In this document: positions 19,085-28,495 of the stretch, in pieces | Numbering within the stretch: position 1 is the stretch's first letter | Layout of the letters: each line of letters starts with the position of its first letter | Assembly: GCF_036017915.1 (NCBI RefSeq) | Contig: NZ_CP107929.1 | Span: forward strand, 2,046,001-2,110,000 | Length of the DNA: 64,000 nucleotides | Source of the DNA: Micromonospora sp. NBC_00421 | GTDB lineage: Bacteria > Actinomycetota > Actinomycetes > Mycobacteriales > Micromonosporaceae | Direction of reading: 5' to 3' | The notes under the pieces: model-generated | What the model was told of the DNA's origin: nothing | The model's database searches: none | What the model saw: the letters and a program-made list of their open reading frames with translations, nothing else | Program-made: the position numbers and the translations under genes

Positions 19085-20446
19085 ATGCGTACCAGCAAGA
19101 ATCTGCCCGCGTTCGTCACCGCCGTGGCGGTCGTTCTCGGCCTGTCCGCCTGTAGTGGCGGTGACGACGGTGCTGGCGCGTCCCGCGCGAAGCCCACCAA
19201 CTGCACCAACAAGATCGTTCACGAGGATGCGACCCGTGTCTCGGTCTGGGCCTGGTACCCGAACATGGCCAAGGTCGTCGACAACTTCAACAACGCCCAC
19301 GCCGACGTGCAGGTCTGCTGGACCAACGCCGGCCAGGGCCAGCCGCAGTACGAGAAGTTCCAGACCGCGATCTCGGCGAAGAAGGGCGCTCCCGACGTCG
19401 TCATGCTCGAATCTGACCAGCTCGTCGGCTTCGAGATCCAGGACGCGCTGGTCGACCTCGCCCCGTTCGGCGCCGATACGGTGAGGAGGAACTTCAGCGA
19501 GGGTGCCTGGAAGGACGTCTCGCAGGGCACGGCCGTCTACGCCATCCCGGTCGACGGCGGTCCGATGGCCCTGATCTACCGCACTGACGTGTTCCGGAAG
19601 TACGGCATCACGGCCCCACCGAAAACCTGGCCCGAGTACGCCGCGGCGGCGGCCAGGGTGAAGGCGGCCGGCGGCCCGGTCTTCGGCGACTTCGGCAGCA
19701 ACGTGCCGGCCGTGACCACCGCGCTGATGATGCAGAAGGGCGCCCAGCCGTTCGGCTACGACCTGTCCGACAAGCAGAACATCACCATCAAACTGGACGA
19801 CCAGGCCACCAAGGACGTCCTCACCTTCTGGGGTGACCTGGCCAAGAACGGCCTGGTCGGCAAGGAGGACCAGTTCACCACGGACTACATCTCCGGCATG
19901 GTCGGCGGCAAGTACGCCACCTATGTCTCGGCTGCCTGGGCACCCGGCTACCTCACCGGCGCAGGCGTCGGTGGCGGCACGGAGAAGGGCACCTGGGCCG
20001 TGGCACCGTTGCCGCAGTGGGACCCGGCCAACCCGGTCGAGGTGAACTGGGGCGGCTCCACCTTCGCGGTGACCAGCCAGGCGAGTGACAAGGCGGCCGC
20101 GGCCAAGGTCGCGATGGGCCTGTACGCCGACGAGCCGTCACTGACCGACGGCTGGAAGTCGCAGACCATCTTCCCGCTCAACACCGGCGTGCTGACCTCC
20201 ACGGAGTTCGTCGACGCCAGGAGCGAGTTCTTCAACGGCCAGACCGCCAATCGGGACGTCTACATCCCGGCGGCGAACGCCTACCGGGGCGCCGTCTACA
20301 GCCCGTTCACCGTCTACTACTACGCCCAGCTCCAGGCCCAGATCGTGAAGCTCAACGCGGGTCAGACGACCGGTGCGCAGGCTGCCACCGATCTGCACGA
20401 CGAGATCGTCAAGTACGCCAAGACCCAGGGCTTCACCGTACGTTGA
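19085..20446 (+). CDS. ABC sugar importer, lipoprotein binding component
   Basis: A 453-residue extracellular solute-binding protein of the maltose/oligosaccharide (family 1) type. The ATG at 19085 follows AGGAGG. The lipobox LSAC places the lipidated cysteine at residue 23. Typical features are VSVWAWYPN near the N-terminus and the hinge region DGGPMALIYRTDVF. It starts an operon with two permeases and a GH51 arabinofuranosidase, so the ligand is probably an arabino-oligosaccharide. This is inferred from context. Confidence 0.9.
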   Translation: MRTSKNLPAFVTAVAVVLGLSACSGGDDGAGASRAKPTNCTNKIVHEDATRVSVWAWYPNMAKVVDNFNNAHADVQVCWTNAGQGQPQYEKFQTAISAKKGAPDVVMLESDQLVGFEIQDALVDLAPFGADTVRRNFSEGAWKDVSQGTAVYAIPVDGGPMALIYRTDVFRKYGITAPPKTWPEYAAAAARVKAAGGPVFGDFGSNVPAVTTALMMQKGAQPFGYDLSDKQNITIKLDDQATKDVLTFWGDLAKNGLVGKEDQFTTDYISGMVGGKYATYVSAAWAPGYLTGAGVGGGTEKGTWAVAPLPQWDPANPVEVNWGGSTFAVTSQASDKAAAAKVAMGLYADEPSLTDGWKSQTIFPLNTGVLTSTEFVDARSEFFNGQTANRDVYIPAANAYRGAVYSPFTVYYYAQLQAQIVKLNAGQTTGAQAATDLHDEIVKYAKTQGFTVR

Positions 20447-20514
20447 TCCGCTCCGGGTGGACGCCGCGCACCGCCGACCACCCGGTCCCCTCTCGGAACG
20501 AAGGGAGACGCTCC

Positions 20515-21474
20515 GTGGCCGCCACCGTCGATACCAGACCGAGCATGCCGCGCGCCGTCGCGTCCGATCCGCCCGGCACGGCACCGGCTCGCCGCCGGTC
20601 CGCCCGACGTGGTGCCCTGGGCTGGCTGTTCATCCTCCCGTTCCTGATCGTGTTCGTGGTCTTCCTGATCGGTCCGTTGGCCTACGCGGGCTACCTCAGC
20701 CTCTATACCAAAGGGCTGGCGACGGGCACCACGTTCGCCGGCCTCGACAACTACACCCGGGCCTTCGGCGACCCGTCGTTCCGCAAGGGTCTGTGGTTCG
20801 TCCTCCGGTTCAGCCTCGTCGTCATCCCGCTGCAGATGATCGTGGCGTTGGTGGCGGCCCTGGTGCTGGACGAGGTGACCGGCCGGCTGGCGCGCTTCTC
20901 GCGTCTGGTCATCTTTCTGCCGTACGCGATCCCCGCGGTCCTCGGCGCGCTGATGTGGGGCTTCCTCTACAGTCCCAGCTTCGGGCCGATCGAGCAGCTC
21001 GCCTCGGTGTTCGATGTGCGGGCGCCGTTCCTGCTCAGCCAGGGCAACATCTTCTACGGCCTGCTCAACGTCGTCACCTGGCAGTGGGCCGGCTATTACA
21101 TGATCATCATCTATGCGGCGCTGCAGAGTATCGACTCCTCGGTCTACGAGGCGGCTCGGATGGACGGCGCGAACGCCCGCCAGATCGCGTTGCGGATCAA
21201 GGTGCCGATGGTGACCTCGGCGTTGACCCTCATCCTGATCTTCTCACTGATCGGCACCCTCCAGTTCTTCACCGAGCCGCAGATCCTCGGCCCGATCGCG
21301 AACGGCACCGTCACCCCGGACTTCACCCCGAACATCTACGCGTTCAACCTGGCCTTCCGCTACGCGCAGTTCAACTACGCCTCGGCGATCTCGTTCGCGC
21401 TGGGCTTCGTGGTCTTCGTGGCGGTCGCCATCTTCATGATCGTTACGCGCAAGAAGGGGAGCATCTTCACGTGA
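20515..21474 (+). CDS. ABC sugar importer, MalF-type permease
   Basis: A 319-residue inner-membrane permease. A cytoplasmic N-terminus rich in Arg/Ala leads to six predicted membrane segments. The EAA loop signature reads YEAARMDGANARQIALRIKV. The GTG at 20515 has AAGGGAG upstream; an in-frame start at 20443 would overlap the previous gene and lacks a ribosome site. It ends in a GTGA overlap with the next permease gene, so translation is coupled. It pairs with that protein to form the channel. Confidence 0.92.
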   Translation: MAATVDTRPSMPRAVASDPPGTAPARRRSARRGALGWLFILPFLIVFVVFLIGPLAYAGYLSLYTKGLATGTTFAGLDNYTRAFGDPSFRKGLWFVLRFSLVVIPLQMIVALVAALVLDEVTGRLARFSRLVIFLPYAIPAVLGALMWGFLYSPSFGPIEQLASVFDVRAPFLLSQGNIFYGLLNVVTWQWAGYYMIIIYAALQSIDSSVYEAARMDGANARQIALRIKVPMVTSALTLILIFSLIGTLQFFTEPQILGPIANGTVTPDFTPNIYAFNLAFRYAQFNYASAISFALGFVVFVAVAIFMIVTRKKGSIFT

Positions 21475-22331
21475 GCGACGTGCGGCGTCGGCCCCGCCAC
21501 GTCTGGGCGAAACTGCTGCTGCTGGCGATGGTGTGCTATTTTCTCGTGCCCGTCTGGTGGCTCGTGGTGGCCAGCACCAAGGACGCCCCGGGCCTGTTCG
21601 CCGGCTCCGGCGCCCTGTGGTTCTCCGGCTTCCACCTGTTCGACAACCTGGGCGACCTGTTCACCCACAAGAACGGCGAGTATCTGCGCTGGCTCGGCAA
21701 CTCCGTGCGGTACGCGTTCGCCGGTGGCGTCGGCTGCACGATCGTGTCGGTGCTGGCCGGCTACGGCTTCGCCAAGTTCGACTTCCGTGGGCGGAGCGTC
21801 GTCTTCGCGCTCGTCCTGGGCTCGGTCATGGTCCCGCTCACCGCGCTGGTCATCCCGACCTTCGTCATGATGAGCAACGTCGGGCTCACCGACACGATCT
21901 GGGCGGTGATCCTGCCGTCCCTGCTCAGCCCGTTCGCCGTCTACCTGATGCGGGTGTACGCGGCCGTCTCGGTGCCGGACGAACTGCTGGACGCCGCGCG
22001 CATCGACGGCGCCGGCGAACTGCGCACGTTCCTGCGGGTGTCGCTGCCGCTGATGCGGCCCGGCGTCGTCACCGTGCTGCTGCTGTCGGTGGTCGGCACC
22101 TGGAACAACTACTTCCTGCCGCTGACCATGCTGTCCAGCTCCAAGCTCTATCCGCTGACCGTGGGGATCGGGCTGTGGTCGCAACTGGCCAGCTCCAACA
22201 ACGGCGGTGGCCAGTCGCTGTGGAATCTGATCATTGTCGGTTCGCTGGTGTCGATTATTCCGCTGGTGATCGCCTTCCTCACCCTGCAGCGGTACTGGCA
22301 GGGCGGGCTGGCCGTCGGCAGCCTCAAGTAA
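21471..22331 (+). CDS. ABC sugar importer, MalG-type permease
   Basis: A 286-residue permease with six predicted membrane segments and the EAA-loop equivalent LDAARIDGAGELRTFLRVSL. The GTG at 21471 overlaps the stop of the preceding gene by four bases. It ends in the common MalG C-terminus (RYWQGGLAVGSLK). No ATP-binding subunit is encoded nearby, so the importer probably uses a shared ATPase of the MsiK type, as known in other actinobacteria. Confidence 0.92.
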   Translation: MSDVRRRPRHVWAKLLLLAMVCYFLVPVWWLVVASTKDAPGLFAGSGALWFSGFHLFDNLGDLFTHKNGEYLRWLGNSVRYAFAGGVGCTIVSVLAGYGFAKFDFRGRSVVFALVLGSVMVPLTALVIPTFVMMSNVGLTDTIWAVILPSLLSPFAVYLMRVYAAVSVPDELLDAARIDGAGELRTFLRVSLPLMRPGVVTVLLLSVVGTWNNYFLPLTMLSSSKLYPLTVGIGLWSQLASSNNGGGQSLWNLIIVGSLVSIIPLVIAFLTLQRYWQGGLAVGSLK

Positions 22332-22354
22332 CGCGTTCTAGGATGGGGAGATCC

Positions 22355-23884
22355 GTGTTTGCCGCCTCGTTCAGCCTTGATCCGTCCTTCACCGTCGCGC
22401 CGGTGTCCCGGCGTACCTTCGGCTCGTTCGTCGAGCACATGGGTCGGTGTGTCTACACCGGCATCTACGAGCCGGGGCATCCGAGCGCGGACGCTGACGG
22501 CTTCCGTGGGGACGTCCTGGCCCTGGTGCGCGAGCTCGGGGTGTCCCTGGTGCGCTATCCCGGTGGCAACTTCGTCTCCGGGTACCGGTGGGAGGACGGC
22601 ATCGGCCCGGTCGCGGATCGGCCGGTCCGCCGTGACCTGGCCTGGCGCAGCCTGGAGACCAACGAGGTCGGGATCGACGAGTTCATGCGCTGGGCGGGCA
22701 AGGCCGGCGTCGAGGTGATGTACGCGCTCAACCTGGGCACCCGTGGGGTGCAGGAGGCGCTCGATGTCCATGAGTACCTCAACCATCCCGACCGTACCCG
22801 CCTGGCCGAGCGGCGTCGGGCCAACGGCGTGGAGAAGCCGTACGGGGTGCGGATGTTCTGTCTCGGCAACGAGCTGGACGGACCCTGGCAGACGGGACAC
22901 AAGACCGCCCAGGAGTACGGCCGGCTGGCCGCGCAGACTGCCCGCGCGCTGCGCTCCGCCGAACCGGAGCTGGAGCTGGTCGTCTGCGGTAGTTCCAGCT
23001 CGTCGATGCCGACCTTCGTCGCCTGGGAGGCGGAGGTGCTGGAGACGGCGTACGACGCGGTGGACTACATCTCGGCGCACGCCTACTACGAGCCGGTCGA
23101 CGGCGACATGGCCAGCTTCCTGGCCTCCGCGGTGGACATGGACCACTTCGTGGGCAGCGTGGTCGCCACCGCGGACAGTGTCGGCGCCCGGCTCAAGAGC
23201 ACCAAGCGACTGAACATCTCCTTCGACGAGTGGAACGTCTGGTACCTGCGCGGTTTCCAGGAACGGCTGGACACCGGGTCCACCGAGTGGCCGGTGGCGC
23301 CGCGCGTCATCGAGGACTGCTACAGCGTCGCGGACGCCGTGGTGGTCGGGAGCCTGCTGATCTCGTTACTGCGGCACAGCGACCGGGTCACCGTCGCCTG
23401 TCAGGCCCAACTCGTCAACGTCATCGCACCCATCCGCACCGAACCCGGCGGAGCGGCCTGGCGGCAGACCATCTTCCACCCCTTCGCCATCACCTCGCGC
23501 CTGGCCCGGGGTGAGGTGCTGCGGGTGGAGCCACGCTGCCCGACGTACGAGACCGCGCGGTACGGCGCGGTGCCGGCACTCGACGCGGTCGCCACCCACG
23601 ACGCGGACACCGGTGACGTGACCGTCTTCGTGGTCAACCGGCACCAGTCGCAGGCGGCGACGCTGACCGTTGCGGTGACGGGCTTCGGCGTCGACCTGCG
23701 GGTGGCGGAATCGTGGACAGTCGCCGACGACGACCTCCTGGCGGTGAACACGGCGGACTGCCCGGACCGGGTGGTCGCCCGGCCGGCGGACGACGTCGAG
23801 GTGACCGACGGGGTGCTGCGCGCGGCCCTGCCGCCCGTCTCGTGGACCGCCGTTCGGCTCTGCGTGTCGGATCCAGAATGTTAG
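22355..23884 (+). CDS. GH51 alpha-L-arabinofuranosidase
   Basis: A 509-residue intracellular enzyme without signal peptide. The GTG at 22355 has GGGGAG just upstream, which an ATG 12 bases earlier would bury. A TIM barrel with VRYPGGNFVSGY, CLGNELDGPW (acid/base Glu) and ISFDEWNVWY (nucleophile Glu) is followed by a C-terminal beta-sandwich. Length and motifs match bacterial GH51. It lies 23 bp after the permease genes and would release arabinose from imported oligosaccharides. Its stop codon is embedded in a LacI-type operator (23879-23892). Confidence 0.94.
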   Translation: MFAASFSLDPSFTVAPVSRRTFGSFVEHMGRCVYTGIYEPGHPSADADGFRGDVLALVRELGVSLVRYPGGNFVSGYRWEDGIGPVADRPVRRDLAWRSLETNEVGIDEFMRWAGKAGVEVMYALNLGTRGVQEALDVHEYLNHPDRTRLAERRRANGVEKPYGVRMFCLGNELDGPWQTGHKTAQEYGRLAAQTARALRSAEPELELVVCGSSSSSMPTFVAWEAEVLETAYDAVDYISAHAYYEPVDGDMASFLASAVDMDHFVGSVVATADSVGARLKSTKRLNISFDEWNVWYLRGFQERLDTGSTEWPVAPRVIEDCYSVADAVVVGSLLISLLRHSDRVTVACQAQLVNVIAPIRTEPGGAAWRQTIFHPFAITSRLARGEVLRVEPRCPTYETARYGAVPALDAVATHDADTGDVTVFVVNRHQSQAATLTVAVTGFGVDLRVAESWTVADDDLLAVNTADCPDRVVARPADDVEVTDGVLRAALPPVSWTAVRLCVSDPEC

Positions 23885-23971
23885 CGCTAACGCACTAGCT
23901 CGAGCCTCTTCAGATACTGCACAGGGGAGGTGTAGACAAAATATCGATGTAGGTCTATGTTAGCGCTAACA
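23879..23971 (+). promoter_or_regulatory. Two TGTTAGCGCTAAC operators before the GH43-GH27 genes
   Basis: TGTTAGCGCTAACG (23879-23892) and the perfect 14-bp palindrome TGTTAGCGCTAACA (23958-23971) lie 79 bp apart centre to centre, upstream of the GH43-CBM42 gene. Both are LacI-type, with central CG. They differ from the TTGCAGCGCTGCAA box of the neighbouring lacI gene, so a different LacI protein probably binds. Two sites about 7.5 helical turns apart would allow looping. Confidence 0.65.
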
Positions 23972-24095
23972 CTGATGGGAAACCTGAACTCAACATTCTC
24001 GAAATGTGTTCGCCGACGCGGTGCTCCGGCACCGTCGAACCCGGAGATCCCCGCCCGAACCGGCCACCACCGAATCACCAGAGAGGTAGACCGCT

Positions 24096-25487
24096 GTGTC
24101 CCTGTCCCGGAGAGATTTCACCCGCCTCGCCACGTTGGGCACGCTGACCGCCGTCGGCGGCGGCGCGGCCGCGTTGGTCGGGCCGTCGGCCGCCTCGGCC
24201 GCCAACAGCGCGTACGTGTTCGGCTACTTCAAGGAGACGCCGAACGAGAGCGGCGACAGCTACGCGCTGCACCTGGCGGTCAGCGCCGACGGCCTGAACT
24301 GGCGTCCACTGAACCAGAACAACCCGGTGGCGACCCCGACCGCCGGCACGCTCGGGCTGCGTGACCCGTTCATCCTGCGCAAGCAGGACGGCACCTTCGT
24401 CGTGCTCGCCACCGACCTGCGGGGCCGCATCTTCAACCAGAACAACCAGTACCTGCACGTCTGGGACTCGGTCGACCTGCGCAGCTTCACCGGCTACCGC
24501 CGGATCCGGATGCACGGCCTGGCCACCCACACCTGGGCGCCGACCGCCTTCTGGGTGCCGTCGCGCAGCCAGTACGCGATCGTCTACTCCGCGAACAACG
24601 GTGCCGACGTCTTCATGGTCAACTACACCTCGGACTTCCGGACGGTGAGCGCCAACCAGGTCTACTTCAGCCCCGGCTACCCGGTGCTGGACGCCGACAT
24701 CGTGGCCGACGGATCGACCTTCTACATGTACTACAAGAACATGTCCAACGGCCTGATCTACGGTGCCCGGTCGTCGACCGGCGCGCCGAACAGCTACACC
24801 AACTACACCAGCGGCCTGCGGCAGGGCAATGCGATGGAGGCGCCCCTGCTGATCAAGAACAACACCGGCAGCGGCTGGCGGTTGTGGGGCGACTCGTTCA
24901 GCCCGGTCAACAACGACTACTACGGCTGGTCCACCTCGAACGTGGCGGGCAACTCCTGGACGCTGCTCAACCAGCGCGACTACACGCCACCGCTGAGCGC
25001 CAAGCACGGCTCGATCGTCGGTGTCACCTCGGCCGAGTACGACGGGCTGGTGTCCCGCTGGGGCCTGCCGTCCTGGGTCCGGCTGAAGTCGTACAACCTC
25101 CCCGACTACTACGTGCGGCACGCCGGCGACGTGGGCCGGATCGACGCCTACCCGTTCGACCCGCACCAGGACCAGCTGTGGCGTATGGTCGCCGGCCTGG
25201 CCGACTCCACCGGCGTATCGTTCGAGTCGGTCAATTCTCCCGGGCGCTACCTGAGGCACAGCGACTACGCGATCCGGCTGGCGGCCAACGACGGCACCGC
25301 GACGTTCCGCGCAGACGCGACCTTCCGGCGGGTCCCCGGCCTGGCCGACTCCGCCTGGTCGTCGTTCCGGTCCTACAACTTCCCGGACCGCTACCTGCGC
25401 CACTCCAACTACGTGCTGCGCATCGACCCCCTCAGTGCGAGTTCGAGCACCGGTGACCGCCAGGACGCCACCTTCCGTGTCTCCTGA
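24096..25487 (+). CDS. Tat-exported GH43 arabinofuranosidase-like enzyme with CBM42
   Basis: A 463-residue exported enzyme. The N-terminus SRRDFTRLATLG is a twin-arginine signal; cleavage is near residue 35. A five-blade GH43 propeller (about 37-325) contains GLRDPFIL, LDADIVAD and NAMEAPLL with the expected Asp, Asp and Glu. The C-terminus (about 327-463) is an AbfB/CBM42 beta-trefoil with repeated PDYYVRH/GRYLRHSDY/DRYLRHSNY motifs that bind arabinofuranose side chains. The GTG at 24096 follows GAGAGG. It probably acts on arabinan or arabinoxylan decoration. GH43 also includes xylosidases, so exact activity is open. Confidence 0.87.
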   Translation: MSLSRRDFTRLATLGTLTAVGGGAAALVGPSAASAANSAYVFGYFKETPNESGDSYALHLAVSADGLNWRPLNQNNPVATPTAGTLGLRDPFILRKQDGTFVVLATDLRGRIFNQNNQYLHVWDSVDLRSFTGYRRIRMHGLATHTWAPTAFWVPSRSQYAIVYSANNGADVFMVNYTSDFRTVSANQVYFSPGYPVLDADIVADGSTFYMYYKNMSNGLIYGARSSTGAPNSYTNYTSGLRQGNAMEAPLLIKNNTGSGWRLWGDSFSPVNNDYYGWSTSNVAGNSWTLLNQRDYTPPLSAKHGSIVGVTSAEYDGLVSRWGLPSWVRLKSYNLPDYYVRHAGDVGRIDAYPFDPHQDQLWRMVAGLADSTGVSFESVNSPGRYLRHSDYAIRLAANDGTATFRADATFRRVPGLADSAWSSFRSYNFPDRYLRHSNYVLRIDPLSASSSTGDRQDATFRVS

Positions 25488-25508
25488 TCCCCGAAGGCAG
25501 AGGTAACT

Positions 25509-27149
25509 GTGCGATCTCGGATACGAACACTGCTGGCCGTCCTCGCCGCCAGCGCCACCGTCGCGGCGGGTACCGCGCTCACCCCCGCGTCGCCCGCCTC
25601 GGCGGCGCCCGGCAGCCCGGCCGTCCGGCCGCCCCTGGGCTGGAACAGTTGGAACACCTTCGGCTGCAACATCAACGAAGCCAAGATCCGCGGCGCTGCG
25701 GACGCCATGGTCAACTCCGGTATGCGCGCGGCCGGCTATCAGTACGTGGTGGTCGACGACTGCTGGCAGGCCACCACCCGGGACGCCGCCGGCAACCTGC
25801 GCTCCGACCCGGTGCGATTCCCGTCCGGCATGAAGGCGCTCGGCGACTACATCCACTCGAAGGGGCTCAAGTTCGGCATCTACCAGGCACCTCGTGAGGA
25901 GACCTGCGCCCAGTACTTCAACGCCCTCGGCGGGGCCACCGGCGCGCTGAATCACGAGCAGCAGGACGCCACCACGTTCGCGTCCTGGGGGGTCGACTTC
26001 CTGAAGTACGACTGGTGCTCGCCGTGGGGCAGCCTGAACGACCAGATCGCGGGCTTCACGAAGATGCGCGACGCGCTGCGTGCCACAGGCCGGCCGATCG
26101 TCTACTCGATCAACTCCAACAGCGCGCACTCCAACACCGGTCCGTCCTACGACTGGAGCAACGTGGCGGACATGTGGCGTACCACCGAGGACATCACCGA
26201 CCGGTGGAGCACCGGCTGCCGGGCCGACTGCTTCATGGGCGTCACCGAGATCCTCGACGTCCAGGCGCCCCTGGCCGCGTGGGCCGGCCCGGGGCACTGG
26301 AACGACCCCGACATGCTCGAGGTCGGTGTCCGCGGGACGTTCACCCCGACGCAGAACCGCGCGCACTTCAGCATGTGGGCCATGATGGCCGCGCCGCTGA
26401 TCGCCGGCAACGACATCACCGCGATGCCCGCCGACGTCCGTGACGTGCTGACCAACCCCGACGTGCTGGCGGTCAACCAGGACAGCGCGGGCCGGCAGGC
26501 CCGGCGGGTGCGCGACCTCGGCGAGACCGAGGTGTGGGCCAAGACCCTCGCCGACGGCTCCGGCGCGGTCGCCCTGCTGAACCGCTCGGGCAGCACCGCG
26601 ACGGTGTCCACCACCGCCGCCGAGATCGGCATGCCGGCGGCCGGCAGCTACACCCTGGCCGACGTCTGGACCAGGGCGTCGCGGAACACCGCCGCGGCGA
26701 TCAGCGCGACCGTCCCGCCGAACGGCGTGGTCATGTACCGGGTCCGGACCGGCTCGTCGACGCCCACCACCTCCTTCGGCCTGCGCGGCGTGGGCTCCGG
26801 TCGCTGCCTGGACGTGCTCGGCGGCGCGCCGACCGACGGCGTCCAGGCGGTCCTCTGGGATTGCAACGGCGGCATCACCCAGGTCGTCACCGCGGCTTCG
26901 GGCCAACTCCGCATTGGCGGGAAGTGCCTCGACGCCGAGAGCAACGGCACCGCGAACGGCACCAGGGTCATCCTCTGGACCTGCGGTACGGGCACCAACC
27001 AGCAGTGGACGAGCCAATCTGACGGCACCATCCGAGGAGGGCAATCAGGGAAATGTATCGACGTCAATCAAGCGGGTACTGCCAACAACAGCCCGTTGGT
27101 CCTGTGGACCTGCTCCGGCGCGTCCCACCAACGATGGACGCGCGTCTGA
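25509..27149 (+). CDS. Secreted GH27 alpha-galactosidase or beta-L-arabinopyranosidase with CBM13
   Basis: A 546-residue exported enzyme. The GTG at 25509 follows AGAGG. The signal peptide (1-32) ends ASA. The GH27 barrel (about 36-420) shows GWNSWNTFGC, YVVVDDCWQ, FLKYDWCSPWG (nucleophile Asp) and WNDPDMLEVG (acid/base Asp). A CBM13 ricin trefoil (about 422-546) follows. Some actinobacterial GH27-CBM13 enzymes are beta-L-arabinopyranosidases acting on arabinogalactan. The arabinoside context makes that an open alternative to alpha-galactosidase. It is 21 bp after the GH43-CBM42 gene, so cotranscription is likely. Confidence 0.88.
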   Translation: MRSRIRTLLAVLAASATVAAGTALTPASPASAAPGSPAVRPPLGWNSWNTFGCNINEAKIRGAADAMVNSGMRAAGYQYVVVDDCWQATTRDAAGNLRSDPVRFPSGMKALGDYIHSKGLKFGIYQAPREETCAQYFNALGGATGALNHEQQDATTFASWGVDFLKYDWCSPWGSLNDQIAGFTKMRDALRATGRPIVYSINSNSAHSNTGPSYDWSNVADMWRTTEDITDRWSTGCRADCFMGVTEILDVQAPLAAWAGPGHWNDPDMLEVGVRGTFTPTQNRAHFSMWAMMAAPLIAGNDITAMPADVRDVLTNPDVLAVNQDSAGRQARRVRDLGETEVWAKTLADGSGAVALLNRSGSTATVSTTAAEIGMPAAGSYTLADVWTRASRNTAAAISATVPPNGVVMYRVRTGSSTPTTSFGLRGVGSGRCLDVLGGAPTDGVQAVLWDCNGGITQVVTAASGQLRIGGKCLDAESNGTANGTRVILWTCGTGTNQQWTSQSDGTIRGGQSGKCIDVNQAGTANNSPLVLWTCSGASHQRWTRV

Positions 27150-27423
27150 CGGGCAGGGACGGGCCGCCCCGCGCGGAACGAACGACGCAGCGGGGGAGCC
27201 GTCGGACCGGTGTCCACCGTGCCGACCGGTGGGCCGACGCCGACCGAGCATCCCGCTCGTGAAACTCCGGGCATCCATGGCCCCCTGACCCCGTCTCCGA
27301 CATCCATCCGCACCCGACCACCGATGCGCGCTGATCCACCGCAAGCCACCGAACGACGTACCACCCATCGCGCCGTTCCCGCAGGCCATCGGGCTGCCCG
27401 GCGCCCCGTCCCCAGGAGTAGTC

Positions 27424-28479
27424 GTGACACCTTCAGTTTCACCCGTACGGAGAACGCCCATCCTCCGCCGCCTGGCGGTGCTGTCCCTGTCCGTCGCCGT
27501 TCTGGCCGCCGGAGGGGCCGCGGCAACGCAGTCCTCGTCCGCCGCCGCGCCGACCGTCGCGCCCCGGGCGGCGGCGACCCCCACGACACCGCCTGGGTCG
27601 TACCCGGGGCCGGGCCGGGTCACCGGGGACGTCGGGGTGCACGATCCGACGATCGTGGTCCGTCCGGGTGGTGGTTACCTGTTGGCGCACACCGGTGCCA
27701 ACATCGCCCTCAAGACCTCCAGTGACCGGACCGCGTTCCGTAACGCAGGTGCGGTGTTCCCCAACGGTGCGCCGTGGACCACCACGTACACCGGTGGCAG
27801 CAGCAACCTGTGGGCGCCGGACCTGTCCTACCGTGATGGTCGGTACTGGCTGTACTACTCGGCCTCGACGTTCGGGTCGAACCGGTCGGCGATCTTCCTG
27901 GCCACGAGCACCACCGGTGCCTCCGGCAGTTGGACCAACCAGGGTCTGGTGATCGAGTCCCGGACGTCGGACAACTTCAACGCGATCGATCCGAACCTGG
28001 TGGTCGACGCCTCCGGCAGGTGGTGGCTCAGCTTCGGGTCGTTCTGGTCCGGCATCAAGATGGTGGCGCTGAATCCGGCCACCGGGAAGCGCTCCGACAC
28101 GACGGTGCGCAGCATCGCGGGCCGCAACGGAGGCGCGATCGAAGCCCCGGTGATCGTGCGGCACGGCAGCTACTACTACCTGTGGGTGTCGTTCGACAGG
28201 TGCTGCCAGGGCGCGGCGAGCACCTACCGGGTCATGGTGGGCCGGTCCACCTCGGTCACCGGGCCGTACCTCGACCGCAACGGTGTGGCGATGACCGCCG
28301 GCGGTGGCACCCAGGTGCTCGCCGGGCACGGCAACATCCACGGACCGGGGCATCAGGCGGTGTTCACCGACACCGACGCCGAGGTGCTCGTCTACCACTA
28401 CTACGCCGACAACGGCGCGTCGTTGCTGGGCATCAACCTGCTCGGCTACGACAACGCCGGCTGGCCGTTCGTCTACTGA
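27424..28479 (+). CDS. Secreted GH43 endo-1,5-alpha-L-arabinanase
   Basis: A 351-residue exported enzyme that is a single GH43 five-blade propeller. The GTG at 27424 follows AGGAG. A signal peptide (about 1-42) is present. Catalytic motifs are GVHDPTIV (base Asp), NAIDPNLVV (pKa-tuning Asp) and GAIEAPVIV (acid Glu). GGSSNLWAPD, CCQGAASTYRV and GPGHQAVF are typical of endo-arabinanases. It would cut the arabinan backbone into oligosaccharides. It lies 274 bp after the GH27 gene and only 16 bp before a second GH43 gene. Confidence 0.9.
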   Translation: MTPSVSPVRRTPILRRLAVLSLSVAVLAAGGAAATQSSSAAAPTVAPRAAATPTTPPGSYPGPGRVTGDVGVHDPTIVVRPGGGYLLAHTGANIALKTSSDRTAFRNAGAVFPNGAPWTTTYTGGSSNLWAPDLSYRDGRYWLYYSASTFGSNRSAIFLATSTTGASGSWTNQGLVIESRTSDNFNAIDPNLVVDASGRWWLSFGSFWSGIKMVALNPATGKRSDTTVRSIAGRNGGAIEAPVIVRHGSYYYLWVSFDRCCQGAASTYRVMVGRSTSVTGPYLDRNGVAMTAGGGTQVLAGHGNIHGPGHQAVFTDTDAEVLVYHYYADNGASLLGINLLGYDNAGWPFVY

Positions 28480-28495
28480 CCGGGAAGGGGATCCG

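Noticed and set aside
24075..27044. A 989-codon open frame on the minus strand
   Set aside because: It is antisense to two well-supported genes (GH43-CBM42 and GH27-CBM13), reads as Gly/Arg/Val-rich noise and has no family motif. High GC keeps such frames open.
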